Source: Hybos culiciformis (lineage: Eukaryota > Arthropoda > Insecta > Diptera > Hybotidae). From it: DNA of 64,000 nt. Location: assembly GCA_964007475.1 (NCBI GenBank), contig OZ023273.1:67660445-67724444 (forward strand), read 5' to 3'. Both the position numbers and the translations under genes were made by a program. Positions 40,128 to 49,923 of this stretch are shown here, one piece after another (position 1 is the first letter of the stretch; each line of letters begins with the position of its first letter). The notes beneath the pieces were generated by a model. It was given only the letters and a program-made list of their open reading frames with translations, made no database searches and was not told the origin of the DNA.

Positions 40128-40892
40128 CACAGAGAAAAATAGTACTAGGTAAAATTAATCAGATTGCCTTATTGAGCTATTTTACCATGAATTCTTATTG
40201 AAATTAATAAATAATGTTTTATTTCCATAGAGAAATCCTTTTGATTTAATGAAGAAAATCTTATAGAACATTCTAATAGGTTTTCATATTAATTTTATAT
40301 AGAAAATCATATTCTGTTTTCGAAACAAATGATATTCTTATTGTTATCTAGTTTTAAAAAGACAAACTCATCGAAAAATAGATTTTCGGTTACAACGATG
40401 TAAGGTTTTGAAACTATTTTTGTATTTTTATTTATATAATAAAACGATGCAAGGTTTTTATTTGTTTATAAAGTCACCAGTATACATAATTTATATTTTC
40501 TATTTTGCACACACCCATAATTTTAAGACTATAGCTGAGTGGTAGAGTGTTTGATTGCAATGCTATATGTCGAGGTTCGAATGCCGAACAAGGCATAAAA
40601 AATTAAAATCGAAATTATTAAAAAAAAGAAAATTAAAAAAAAATAAAATTAAAAAAATTAAAAAAAAATAAAAATAAAAAATACAAAAAAAAATAAATAA
40701 AATTTTTTTTTTCTAATTCTTATTGAAATCAAAAAGATTTCTTCTTAATAGTATAACGTTATCATGTAAAATACAAGCCAAAATTTTTACAAGATTTTCT
40801 CTATGGTTTTGATATGACGTTCTTCTTGGAAAAAAAAGGAAGAGAAATCTTATTACTTTTCTTCTATTTTAAGTGGTAGTTTTTGCTCTGTG
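40128..40892. mobile_element. TA-flanked TIR element with internal tRNA-like module (copy C)
   Basis: A 765-bp element inside the hAT transposase remnant. Its imperfect TIRs begin CACAGAG, with TA at 40126-40127 and 40893-40894. Removing the element and one TA rejoins the host frame, giving an inferred empty site and showing it inserted by TA duplication. The arms hold repeated GAAATC/AAAATCTT-type motifs in both orientations. The central tRNA-like module (40522-40590) and A-rich tail (40590-40700) match copies A and B in order. Confidence 0.9.
40522..40590 (+). promoter_or_regulatory. tRNA-like Pol III box A/box B module in copy C
   Basis: Box A TAGCTGAGTGG (40532-40542) and box B GGTTCGAATGC (40574-40584) are 31 bp apart. 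GATTGCAATGC sits in the anticodon-loop position. Upstream TTATATTTTCTATTTTGCAC (from about 40490) matches copies A and B. Of the three, this one looks most like a Cys-type tRNA, but stem pairing is poor and I do not call a tRNA gene. Confidence 0.7.
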
Positions 40893-41343
40893 TACGTCTT
40901 TAAGATCCATTTTTGAAGCCTCTGCATATTCAATGGATAGTAGTGCCAGTTGATGCAATCTGCTTTGTCCGATTGAGTTCCTCTGGTAATTTTTTATTAT
41001 TTTTAATTCGTTGCAAGCCCTTTCCAAACTCGCAACCGTAACCGGCAAGGTAAAAAAAATAAATGCAATGCCAAATATAAATCAGGTAAGTCACTTTCCA
41101 TAATACTATATTTTGTTGTTAGAACATCTGCAAATTCTTTAATCGCCATGTTTTCTTTCAAATAGAATTTTCATAAGTTAGCGGTTGTCGTATTAACTGA
41201 ATTGACAAATTATTGGAAAATACTTCTCAATATTTTTTTGAAAATTTAAAAATTAATTTTTTTTTTTATATATTATGGTTTGACGAATGGGCCCTTGTAC
41301 TTCGCGCACACTCGCCATACCTAGCTACTCCACTGAGCACATA

Positions 41344-43120
41344 GTGCTAGTTATAAATTTCCTGCTATTTTTTTAGCTGATTTTCCAAGGTGTTTATTTC
41401 AGCGAAGAGATCAGAAATACGATCATAAAGATTCTAGGGTTATGAAAAATCTGAATAAAGAATAACACAAGCGAAACAAAAGTTAGACCCAAAAAAAAAA
41501 CACAAAATTTCCATTTAGCTATACGAAATAAAATAACTTTTTTTTTTAACTAATCAAAAAAAAATTTATTTAAATATTAATTACTTACTTACCTAACACC
41601 TAAATCAAATTTTTAATTTTTTTTTATTTTAATGAAAATCATAATAACGATAAATTAAAATATTAAAAACGTATTTTTTCAAGAAAAGCAAACTAATTAA
41701 AAAAAAATAATTAAAAAGTAAACAAAAAAATAGAAAAATATATATTTAAATAAAACATAACAAACTCGTCGTCTAAGATTCAACTTTTGATACCGCCAAG
41801 ATAATCCGAAAAAAAACAAAAAAACAAAAACGTAATAAGACAATTTATTATTATTTTTTTTATTCACTAAAATTTTGTATATTTTGTAAGAAAATTTCCC
41901 TTATAATTTTCCTCATTGGACTAAAATTATTCATGGCATTAATATACACTCATAAATCGTATGAATCATAAATCAGAATTTTTTTTCTATATATATAGGT
42001 ATATTTTTTGTATGAAAACCATGAAAAAAAAAAACCGCCAACCTAAAAAAGAACTTAATTAACTTGAAAATTTATTAAGTCCTTTATCATTAAAATTCAT
42101 TAAAAATTTGTTTTTCTTTCTTATTTTCGTTATAATTTTTTTTTTTTTCACTTTGGAAAAGTCTTGAGGAAAATATCCTTGCACCGCATAAATTGTTTTT
42201 TTTTTTTTTTTATTATTAATTCCTCTTTTTTAAATGAATAGAAAAACAATATTTTATTGAAAACTCAAACTTTGAAAAAAATTTTCCAAATTTCTTGCTT
42301 GAGAAAGATAAATTATTGTTAATAGAAAAAAAAAATTATTATTAAATTGTCTTTCGTAGGATTATTATTTTATGCGTCAAATTTATATGCAAATCATTTT
42401 TTTTTTTTCATAATTGAAGTCAACAAGCGTCATTCCAAAAGAAAAATTTATTAGATTTTAGATTCAAAAATCATTTGAAGCTGGAATCTATGCCCTAATT
42501 CAAATCAAAATACTAAATCCTATAATGTTGAACAGAAAAATTGGATTTTGGTATGACAGAAATTCCCACAGGGAGAATTGAATTATAATATATGTATACA
42601 GAAAAAAGAAAATACCAAATTTTGACATACTTCAATGCAATTTTCTTCAAATTTTCTTAATAAAATTAATTTTCTGAAAGAATATATATATATAGTAGAT
42701 ATTATGTTTCCTTGAATTCTTTATAATTAAATTTAATAGCATATTTTAAGAAAACAAAAATTTTGTTTCACTATATATTTTTAAAGTTTCATTATTTTAA
42801 CCGAAAATGCTTTAAGATTTCTTCTATAATTTCAACAAAAAGAAAAGTTTTGTTACAAATTTTTTATTACAATTTTTTTCTCTTAGATTACAGATGTAGG
42901 TACATAATATCCTTGTAGGTAAGGGCTTCTTTTTTATTTTTTTTTTTTATTAACAACCTTTTTATTATTAAAATCTATTCAGGAAATTTAATATTGAATA
43001 ATGATTTTATTCATAGTAGTAGAATATACTTTAATGCGTTGGGGATCGTTATGTTGTATTTAGTGCTATAGAATTTAGATCACTAAATGGAGTATTATAT
43101 GCGTCAATACACATGCAATC
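41344..43120. other. AT-rich non-coding DNA
   Basis: No gene or recognisable repeat family. Many A/T runs. Confidence 0.6.
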
Positions 43121-43222
43121 ATTTAGATGCATCTGCGTAAATAATGAAAAAATTTAGATGCATCAGCGTATATAATGAAAAAATTTAGATGCATCAGCGT
43201 AAATAATGAAATCATTTAGATG
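43121..43222. repeat. 31-bp tandem repeat, about 3.3 copies
   Basis: The unit begins ATTTAGATGCATCTGCGTAA and restarts at 43121, 43152, 43183 and, partially, 43214, with a few substitutions. Confidence 0.9.
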
Positions 43223-44742
43223 TTTCGTTTTGAATATTACGTAATACCTAAACAAACATAATATCTCTCACAATATTTCAATACAGCCAAATACAAAAAA
43301 AAAAAAAAGAGAAAAAATGAGAAGAAAAAATATTCTCTCTTTGCAACTACCTCTCCCCTACGCATTAAAACAGTATATTGGATATGTAAACAAAATTTGT
43401 TATACAACTCGTTCTGTATTTACACAAAAACACATAGACACTTGTCAATTTATATCACTCGACCTTCGGTCTCGTGATATAAGTATTGACTCGTGTCAAT
43501 GTATTTTTCTGTATACAGAACTCTTAATTAATAACAAATTTAGTTTACATATTCAATAATCTACTATTTAGAAGTTATAGTAGTTAAAAAAAAAATAAAA
43601 AGGAACTAGTAAAGTGTAGTCTCTTAAAAAAAGAATAAAACTTTTTGAAATATTGCATATTGCAAAAAAAAAAAAAACAGATATCCTTTGAAAAGTCGCA
43701 ATAAAGAGAGAATATCTAATGAAAATTTTTTCAATGAAACCGGAGATTTAATTAATGTTTAAAAAAACTCATTTCCATTAATAAAAATCCTCATACTAAG
43801 TTTATTAAAGAAAATTTTTTATGAAATTTTAATTTTTTAGTAACTTCTTATACAAAGCAAAAAACCATCAACGAGTGATGGTTTTAACATATCCTTTGCG
43901 CTTCAGCTTCACTTTTGATATAACATTTCTTTTTTTTTTTAAATTATATCCTTGATAGGTTTTTTTTTATTGTCGTTGACAATCTTGACATTTTCACATC
44001 TTTTGCGTTTTTATTTTTCGTAAATTTTTTTTTATTTTTTTTTTAACTTAATAATAAAATAAAAAATAAATAAAAATGGATGGATGACTTTTCTTCCCTT
44101 GGGATAGATTTTCAAAAAAGGAAAAAAAAAATTAACACAAATTTTTTTCGGCTAAAAAACAAAATAAATTTTCTTTTCGTGAGTGTGAAAATAATTTAGA
44201 TACTATTGATAGGTGGATAAAAAAAAATAAAATAAAATAAATATCCTTGAAATAATGCGTAAAATACCTTAAAATTACATTTAGTAGGTATAAAAAAAAA
44301 TAATTTCCGTTTAATTTTTTTTGATGAATCTGCGTCACGAAAATTATATCAAAATCACAATGAGGAATTTTACAAAGAATGGAAAAATTTAAAAATTAAA
44401 TTTTTATTTTTATTTTAACAGTAAGGTTTTAGGTCCTAAATCAGGCCTGTGGTGGTTCTTGAGCGACATGTGGCTGCTTTAGATTTACATTATTTAAATG
44501 TGGATTAACAAGGGTCGTTCTAATAAAAAAAAATGTTTTAATGAAATAAATTAGATAGATTTTTATTGAAAACATATTACTGGATCCCAAATTACGATTT
44601 TGTAGAAAAGATTGTTAGTGCACTTGGTATGCATTTGGCTTGTGTGAATTTTTTTTCCTCAAATAAAGTATTTCCAAAATAATGATAGATTTTAACCTGA
44701 AAAACCAATTGAGAATTTCAACTATAAAACTTATCTTATACT
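43223..44742. other. AT-rich non-coding DNA
   Basis: No convincing gene. The 80-codon frame at 43317-43559 (plus) has no known domain. Near 44446, GGCCTGTGGTGG...ACATGTGGCTGC could be the remains of a hAT end, but no partner is found. Confidence 0.55.
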
Positions 44743-44794
44743 TCAGTGCTTCTTAAACTTTTTTATGTTGTTGCCCTCTAAATTTGGAATTAAA

Positions 44795-45007
44795 CAATAC
44801 AACCATAAGGCTGCTGACTGCATAAATGACGTCTACTGTGCTATATGCTCAGAAAATCACATGACTGCCCAATGTAAATCAAATTTTAATAAATGTATAA
44901 ACTGTATCAAATCAGGTTACCGTAATGTCTTCCATAGAACAAATAGTTTACAGTGTAGAGTACTTGTAGATAAATTAGAATTCAATAGACGTAGAATACA
45001 TTATTAG
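44795..45007 (+). pseudogene. LINE ORF1 C-terminal fragment with zinc knuckles
   Basis: The frame contains QYNHKAADC, then CAICSENHMTAQC (a C-x2-C-x3-H-x4-C knuckle), then CINCIKSG...HRTNSLQC. This arrangement is typical of the nucleic-acid-binding gag-like ORF1 of jockey and CR1-type LINEs. The open frame runs back to an ATG at 44765, but those first ten codons lie in the host hAT element and are not LINE sequence. The natural N-terminus is missing through 5' truncation. It ends at a stop at 45005-45007, 55 bp before ORF2. Confidence 0.85.
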
Positions 45008-45062
45008 AACAATATTTTGATAAAACTATTTGCTTAAGTAGAATAACTATATAATTATTAAT

Positions 45063-46061
45063 ATGAATATATCAAACTTAAATAAATTAAAAATTGCATG
45101 CATAAACGCTTGTAGTATTAGAAATAAATTGCATGAAATTGAAGCTTATATCGCAAGTAAAAATAATGATGTTGATGTTTTGATAATGACTGAAGTATGG
45201 ATTTATGAGTACGAACAACACCTTTTCAATTTACCTGGTTATAATGTTACTTTTAATTGTGAAAACAATAATAGAGGTGGAGGTACTGCTATATTTGTTA
45301 AGTACAAATTTAACTTTAAAGTAATCAAACTATGGCATGAATTTAATTTCTCATTAATTGAAATTTACTTAAACAAAAATAAATTTAAAATTTTAGCTGG
45401 ATATAACAGCCCTACGGTCAACAAGAACCATCAATTTATTGCTCACTTAGACCAAATATTTGGAGAAAATAATAATATCCTATATGCAGGTGACACAAAC
45501 TTGAATTTGCTTGATGATACTAGCAACTTAATTAAGAAATATAATGAGATGATCATGTCGAACTCCATTAATATGTTGAATAAGATTGACAATGCAAATG
45601 CTACTAGAGTAACTCTGAATAGCCGTACTCTGATTGATCATGTATTAATTAAAACTTCGATTAAATACGATTTTGATCTAGTACTAGAGGATAATGGTCG
45701 ACTGGATCATCGTATAATTTATTTTGAAATTGATTTTCAACGTCCCATTTTACCACCACCAACCAAAACTCAAATACCAGTGATTGACTATAGAAAATTT
45801 AAAAATGATGTTAAGAACCAACTGCAATCTAAACAACCAGAATGTGTAGAGGAAATAATTGAGATCATCAAACAATTTAAGAAAAAGAACACAAAATTTA
45901 GAATAATAAGAACTAGGAATGAATCATGGTTTAATGATGAGATAAGACGTGCAATAATAACCAGAGATAAGATTTATAAATTAAAGAAAGCTGCCACTAA
46001 TAATGAGGTATACAAAAAAAAAGTTCTCAGAAGCGAAAAACAGAGTCACGAAACTAATTAG
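45063..46061 (+). CDS. LINE ORF2 part 1: APE-type endonuclease
   Basis: 332 codons from an ATG that follows ORF1 by 55 bp. The first about 225 residues match the apurinic-endonuclease fold used by LINEs to nick target DNA. Visible motifs are TEVW (43-46, the metal-binding Glu region), RGGGTAIFVK (71-80), GDTN (143-146, usually GDFN), TLIDHVLI (189-196) and LDH (214-216, the terminal Asp-His pair). The rest is the linker towards the reverse transcriptase. The frame runs into a stop shortly after an A10 run (46014-46023), and the RT continues in the +1 frame from there, so a one-base expansion of the run is the simplest explanation. All key endonuclease residues seem present. Confidence 0.9.
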   Translation: MNISNLNKLKIACINACSIRNKLHEIEAYIASKNNDVDVLIMTEVWIYEYEQHLFNLPGYNVTFNCENNNRGGGTAIFVKYKFNFKVIKLWHEFNFSLIEIYLNKNKFKILAGYNSPTVNKNHQFIAHLDQIFGENNNILYAGDTNLNLLDDTSNLIKKYNEMIMSNSINMLNKIDNANATRVTLNSRTLIDHVLIKTSIKYDFDLVLEDNGRLDHRIIYFEIDFQRPILPPPTKTQIPVIDYRKFKNDVKNQLQSKQPECVEEIIEIIKQFKKKNTKFRIIRTRNESWFNDEIRRAIITRDKIYKLKKAATNNEVYKKKVLRSEKQSHETN

Positions 46062-47871
46062 AAGGGCTAAACAAGATAAATTTGAAAATGAAGTAATGAA
46101 ATCAAATGGGGATTCTAAAAAACTATGGTCTACCATCAACGCAACTATTAAAAATACAAACATCTACAACACGATGAAACGGGATATTAATGAAATGTAT
46201 ATTGAACGAAAAATTATCACTGATCCTAAAGAAATTGCCAATGGGATTAATCATCACTTTAACACCATTGGTGAAAAATTAGCTAATCAGATTAAGGGTA
46301 ATGTGGAACCGGTTAAAAATGACTATACTCATAATTCAATATTCATTTCACCCTGCGACCATGATGAAGTAAGGAAAATTATAAATAATTTGAAAACAAA
46401 TACTGCTCCTGGCCCTGATAGTATTACTGCGTTTGATCTGAAAGCAAATATTGACTCAGTTGTTGATCCACTAGTTAAAATGATTAATAATTGCTTAAAT
46501 ACCGGAACTTTTCCAGACTGTTTAAAAGAATCCATCATAATACCTATCTTCAAAAGTGGCGCAAAAACAGATCCTAGCAACTATAGGCCCATATCATTGC
46601 TTAGCACTTTAAGCAAAATATTTGAAAAAATCATCAACAAACGCATAATAGACTTCTGCAATAAATTTAATATATTGGACAAGAATCAGTTTGGGTTTCA
46701 GGCCGGCTGTAGCACGCAGTCTGCCATTACTGAGGTAGTTGAAGAAATAGAAAACGGGATTGAAGAAGGTGAATACACTTGTGCAATGTTTATTGATCTA
46801 CAAAAAGCATTTGACACGGTAGACCACGGAATACTAATCGATCGTCTTGAGGAGCTTGGATTTAGGGGTGTTTTCAAGACTTTGATAACTAATTATTTAT
46901 CGAACAGGAAAATGAGTACTAGAATTAATAATGTGTGCAGTGACAATTTAACACTAAGAATGGGTGTACCGCAGGGGTCTGTGCTTGGACCTACCTTATA
47001 TTTGCTATACATTAACAACATTAAATATGCAGGGCTTACATCTAACTACAAAATATTTGCTGATGACACCTGTCTTTTATATAAACATAAGAATCCAACT
47101 GAACTTGAGAAAATGATTAATAAGGACTTGGAACAATTTTACAAATGGCTACAAGGTATCAAACTAACAATTAACATCAACAAAACAAAATATATTATAT
47201 TTAAAGTCAGGAATAAAGTAGATATTAATCCCACGATTAAAATCAATGGTGAGAGCATTCATAGAACCATATCAACTAAATACCTAGGTGTGGAACTAGA
47301 TGAAAAAATGAGCTGGAGTCAACATATCGATAACCTAGCTAAAAAAATCGCTGCAATAATTGGGGCTTTGAGAAGAACTGGTGTTGATTTCAGTAACAAA
47401 GTAGCGAATCTCATTTTTCATGGTCATATAATGAGCCACATTAACTATAACATTGTCGCATGGGGTGGATGTGCTGCTAATCAAAAAAATCGTATTAAAG
47501 TATTAATGAACAAAAGTCTGAAAACTCTCTTTAACTTGAACAGATTGACGTCCACAAGCCTTATATATAATAAACTAAAGAAATTTAACCTAGACGAAAT
47601 AATTAGTATTGAACAATCTAAATTCATTCATCGTATAGTTAACAACATATCAAAAAATAACTTCAAAATGCCTCGCTCTAACGAAATACACCATCATAAT
47701 ACTAGGGTTAGAAATAATATACACTTAACTGGTGCTAGAACGGCTACAAAAACAAACGGTCTAAAATATTCAGCGATTAAAGCCTACAACTCGCTGCCCA
47801 AACCAATTAAAGATTGCAAACCACTTAACAAATTTGTTTTTAAATTAAAGAAATATATTAGAAATAAATAA
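46003..47871 (+). CDS. LINE ORF2 part 2: reverse transcriptase
   Basis: An open frame of 622 codons, but the natural reading enters from the endonuclease frame at about 46014-46023, so the ATG at 46003 is not a real start. The reverse transcriptase is complete: APGPDS (135-140), YRPISLL (194-200), FIDLQKAFDTV (263-273, first catalytic Asp), GVPQGSVLGP (321-330) and FADD (352-355, catalytic Asp pair). The C-terminal part, with NTRVRNN and AIKAYNSLPKPIK, is the usual tail of CR1/L2/jockey ORF2. It copies LINE RNA at the nicked target. No stop or loss of a catalytic residue is seen after the frameshift. It stops at 47871, about 280 bp before the microsatellite tail. Confidence 0.93.
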   Translation: MRYTKKKFSEAKNRVTKLIRRAKQDKFENEVMKSNGDSKKLWSTINATIKNTNIYNTMKRDINEMYIERKIITDPKEIANGINHHFNTIGEKLANQIKGNVEPVKNDYTHNSIFISPCDHDEVRKIINNLKTNTAPGPDSITAFDLKANIDSVVDPLVKMINNCLNTGTFPDCLKESIIIPIFKSGAKTDPSNYRPISLLSTLSKIFEKIINKRIIDFCNKFNILDKNQFGFQAGCSTQSAITEVVEEIENGIEEGEYTCAMFIDLQKAFDTVDHGILIDRLEELGFRGVFKTLITNYLSNRKMSTRINNVCSDNLTLRMGVPQGSVLGPTLYLLYINNIKYAGLTSNYKIFADDTCLLYKHKNPTELEKMINKDLEQFYKWLQGIKLTININKTKYIIFKVRNKVDINPTIKINGESIHRTISTKYLGVELDEKMSWSQHIDNLAKKIAAIIGALRRTGVDFSNKVANLIFHGHIMSHINYNIVAWGGCAANQKNRIKVLMNKSLKTLFNLNRLTSTSLIYNKLKKFNLDEIISIEQSKFIHRIVNNISKNNFKMPRSNEIHHHNTRVRNNIHLTGARTATKTNGLKYSAIKAYNSLPKPIKDCKPLNKFVFKLKKYIRNK

Positions 47872-47946
47872 AAATAATTACAACGTGATACACAACTTTA
47901 ATAATAAGTACTTTTTAATTTAATTTTTAATGTAACTAACTTCCTT

Positions 47947-47964
47947 AAAAAAAAAAAAAAAAAA

Positions 47965-47995
<31 letters not shown>
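47947..47995. repeat. A22-T27 block in the LINE 3' UTR
   Basis: 22 A are followed immediately by 27 T, a self-complementary homopolymer pair. It is upstream of the AAAT tail and so is not the main LINE tail. Confidence 0.9.
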
Positions 47996-48605
47996 CATAA
48001 TTTATTAATTTTTTTCAAATTTTCAATTGAATAGTTTTGACGAGAAAAATAAAAAATAATACTTATACCAGCTGATTTAGCTGATTGTATTTAAATATAA
48101 AGTTAAAAGTTATTAAAATGACATTATGTGGAAAATTGTAAATTAAAGGATATATAATAAATAAATAAAATAAAAATAAATAAATAAAATTTATACGGCT
48201 CCCCAAAAATTTAGTATTTTTATTAAAAAATAATTTTCAGATTCATTTCAAAAATATTGCTCTAAAGCTTTAGTTGAAAAAGCTTGATTTTAATTTTTTT
48301 AATACACAATTAATTTTGTATCACAAGATGCGTTGTCACAAAGTTAATTAAACTAAAAAAAAATTCATTTGCGATAATTAATATTTTCGCTGTCTTCTTA
48401 TCCAAAGCTCTTAAAAAATTTTTTAACCTTATAATTCCAATGCACATTTATTTTTTCACAAATTTTTCAAGGCCCCCAAAGGAGACTCCTAGTTTCAGAT
48501 TGTATTTTTGCTTCCTAAACATCGTTTGTTCAGGGAAAATTTTTAATTTTCTTTCCGTATTCCGGAAAATCGAGTTTTTCATAATTATCATTTATGATAG
48601 AGTAC

Positions 48606-48776
48606 GATTCAAATCACTTGACCAATCCGTTATGCAAAGCTTTCCCTTTCCATTACAAAATTCCATACAAAATTTAGGGGAAATTATTTAAGAAAAAAGC
48701 TCATGCAAATTTTCTATGGAATTTTGTGATGGAAAGGGATAGCTTTGCATAACGGATTGGTCAAGTGATTTGAATC
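48606..48776. repeat. 70-bp-arm hairpin
   Basis: Left arm 48606-48675 and right arm 48707-48776 are inverted copies with few mismatches (for example GATTCAAATCACTTGACCAA against its inverse), with a 31-bp spacer. No target duplication or hAT end is seen. It could be a MITE, or a hairpin RNA source if transcribed. Confidence 0.85.
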
Positions 48777-49248
48777 CCATGCATTCAATATAAGGAAAAA
48801 TTATTATATATAGCTTGAAATTATTATATTTAGCTTAAAAATTAACAAATATGTTATGTTATTATCAAAATTCAATCAAACTTAGCTTTTTTTTGTTAAA
48901 AATTAAATTTTTATAACGAATTTCATTATCGTACTACAGACTCTTTGTTACTGTACGTGAGCGACTACACAATATTTCAATTTCTCTCAAAATACAGTGT
49001 TAAATACATTACCGACTTTGTTATTAAGAATAACAAGTATGCCAAGAGAGTGTTTGTACATAAATATTTGAAGAAAACTACAGCTAAATGGGTTTTATAA
49101 CAATAAAAAACTTATGTATCAGCAGTGATACACTATGCAGTGTAGGGTTAGGAAAAACTGTTATAGTTATTGCCTATCAATGTTTAAACAGAACATATGT
49201 TTACTTCAATAATTTTTATCTCTTACAAGTATTTGTGTTTATTTTCCT

Positions 49249-49915
49249 CAAATACCTTATAATGTAAATACTGGTGGTTGCTTATATTTTCTAAATATTT
49301 TGATTCAGTGAAAAATCTACGCTTTGTAGTGTGTGTTTTTATCAAAATGTAAGGGGTTGGAAAAATAGTTTATTTTATTAAAAATAGGAAAATTTTTATT
49401 ATTTTATATGCATTTTTTTTTTATAATGAAGATATAATTTCTATAACTTAAGTTAAGTTAGGTTAATAATATAATATAATTTAAGTTTAAGTTAACCGTA
49501 AAATGCTTGCTAAAAATTTTAGTACCAACTGGAACATTGTCAATTTTTTGGTCATTCAAAATTCTTAAATAAAAATCCAATGTTTCTTTAAAGTTAATTC
49601 GCTGGGAAAAATGCAAAATTCAAAATTAAGTTAAAAAAATTCAAATTAAAGTTGGTACCTAAACTAAACGTATTTACCTAAGAAAACCAATATTTATTTT
49701 TTTAATTTATTTTCACAAACTTAAAAACTTTAAACACTTCCAAAAATTACTTAAATTTCAAATCCAACTTACAGTTAGAATTTTTGCAGCATGGTAAACT
49801 ACATAAAAAATATACATAATACATAAAAAAGAAAAACATCTGATTTTCCTATAGCACTGAAATTTTATAAACCAACACATAAGCAAGCACCAGTATTTAC
49901 ATTATAAGGTATTTG
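49249..49915. mobile_element. hAT-type MITE, 667 bp
   Basis: TIRs begin CAAATACCTTATAATGTAAA and run about 37 bp with one mismatch. An 8-bp duplication ATTTTCCT flanks both ends (49241-49248 and 49916-49923). The 8-bp length and CA...TG ends favour hAT. The interior is AT-rich with no coding frame. Confidence 0.9.
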
Positions 49916-49923
49916 ATTTTCCT

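Larger units (their letters stand above)
40025..41170 (-). pseudogene. hAT transposase C-terminal remnant
   Basis: Reading the minus strand from about 41170, the translation includes a segment like YSIMESDLPDLYLALHLFF. After a frame change at an A8 run (41052-41059 on the plus strand) it continues as LPVTVASLERACNELKIIKN, ending in LALLSIEYAEASKMDLKDV. This is the characteristic C-terminal dimerisation region of hAT transposases. The frame is then cut at 40893 by the TA-flanked element. Skipping that element and one TA copy, it resumes in frame as INKFAETKARKKK and stops at 40025-40027. Everything N-terminal, including the DDE catalytic part, is missing, so it cannot work. Orientation and identity rest on the motif; I am confident of the family. 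Confidence 0.9.
39966..41335 (-). mobile_element. hAT element with 8-bp target duplications, interrupted by another transposon
   Basis: The left end CAGTGGCGTAGCTAG and right inverse CTAGCTACTCCACTG are classic hAT termini with adjacent GGGCCC. The target duplication AGCACATA is perfect (39958-39965 and 41336-41343). About 600 bp of the element itself remains and includes the decayed end of a transposase gene on the minus strand. A 765-bp TA-flanked element (40128-40892) is inserted in it. The element is internally deleted and non-autonomous. Confidence 0.95.
44795..48188 (+). mobile_element. 5'-truncated CR1/L2/jockey-like LINE
   Basis: About 3.4 kb of a non-LTR retrotransposon: the end of ORF1 (zinc-knuckle region), a 55-bp gap, ORF2 with endonuclease then reverse transcriptase, a 3' UTR of about 280 bp, and an AAAT/AAATAAAT microsatellite tail (about 48153-48188). 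Such tails and this protein order fit the CR1/L2/Daphne/jockey group. I cannot place the clade more finely by eye. The 5' end at 44795 is set by comparison with the uninterrupted hAT copy and coincides with the first LINE-like codon. A target duplication cannot be separated from the A-rich tail. Coding sequence is intact except for one frame change, implying a young insertion. Confidence 0.9.
44743..48512. mobile_element. hAT-like element copy 1, split by a LINE insertion
   Basis: The left part (44743-44794) starts CAGTGCTTCTTAAACTTTTT. The right part (about 48189-48512) resumes with ACGGCTCCCC and ends near CTAGTTTCAGATTG. Both parts align in order with one uninterrupted inverted copy at 63400-63871, which places the break at the LINE. 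The right end and target duplication are not clear, and there are indels between the copies. No coding sequence of its own. Confidence 0.75.

Noticed and set aside
43121..43222. CRISPR-like spacing of repeats
   Set aside because: The 31-bp units are directly adjacent without unique spacers, and the genome is evidently eukaryotic. It is an ordinary minisatellite.
44765..44794. ATG and first ten codons of the ORF1-like frame
   Set aside because: These bases match the hAT element also found at 63400-63871, so they precede the LINE and are not its start.
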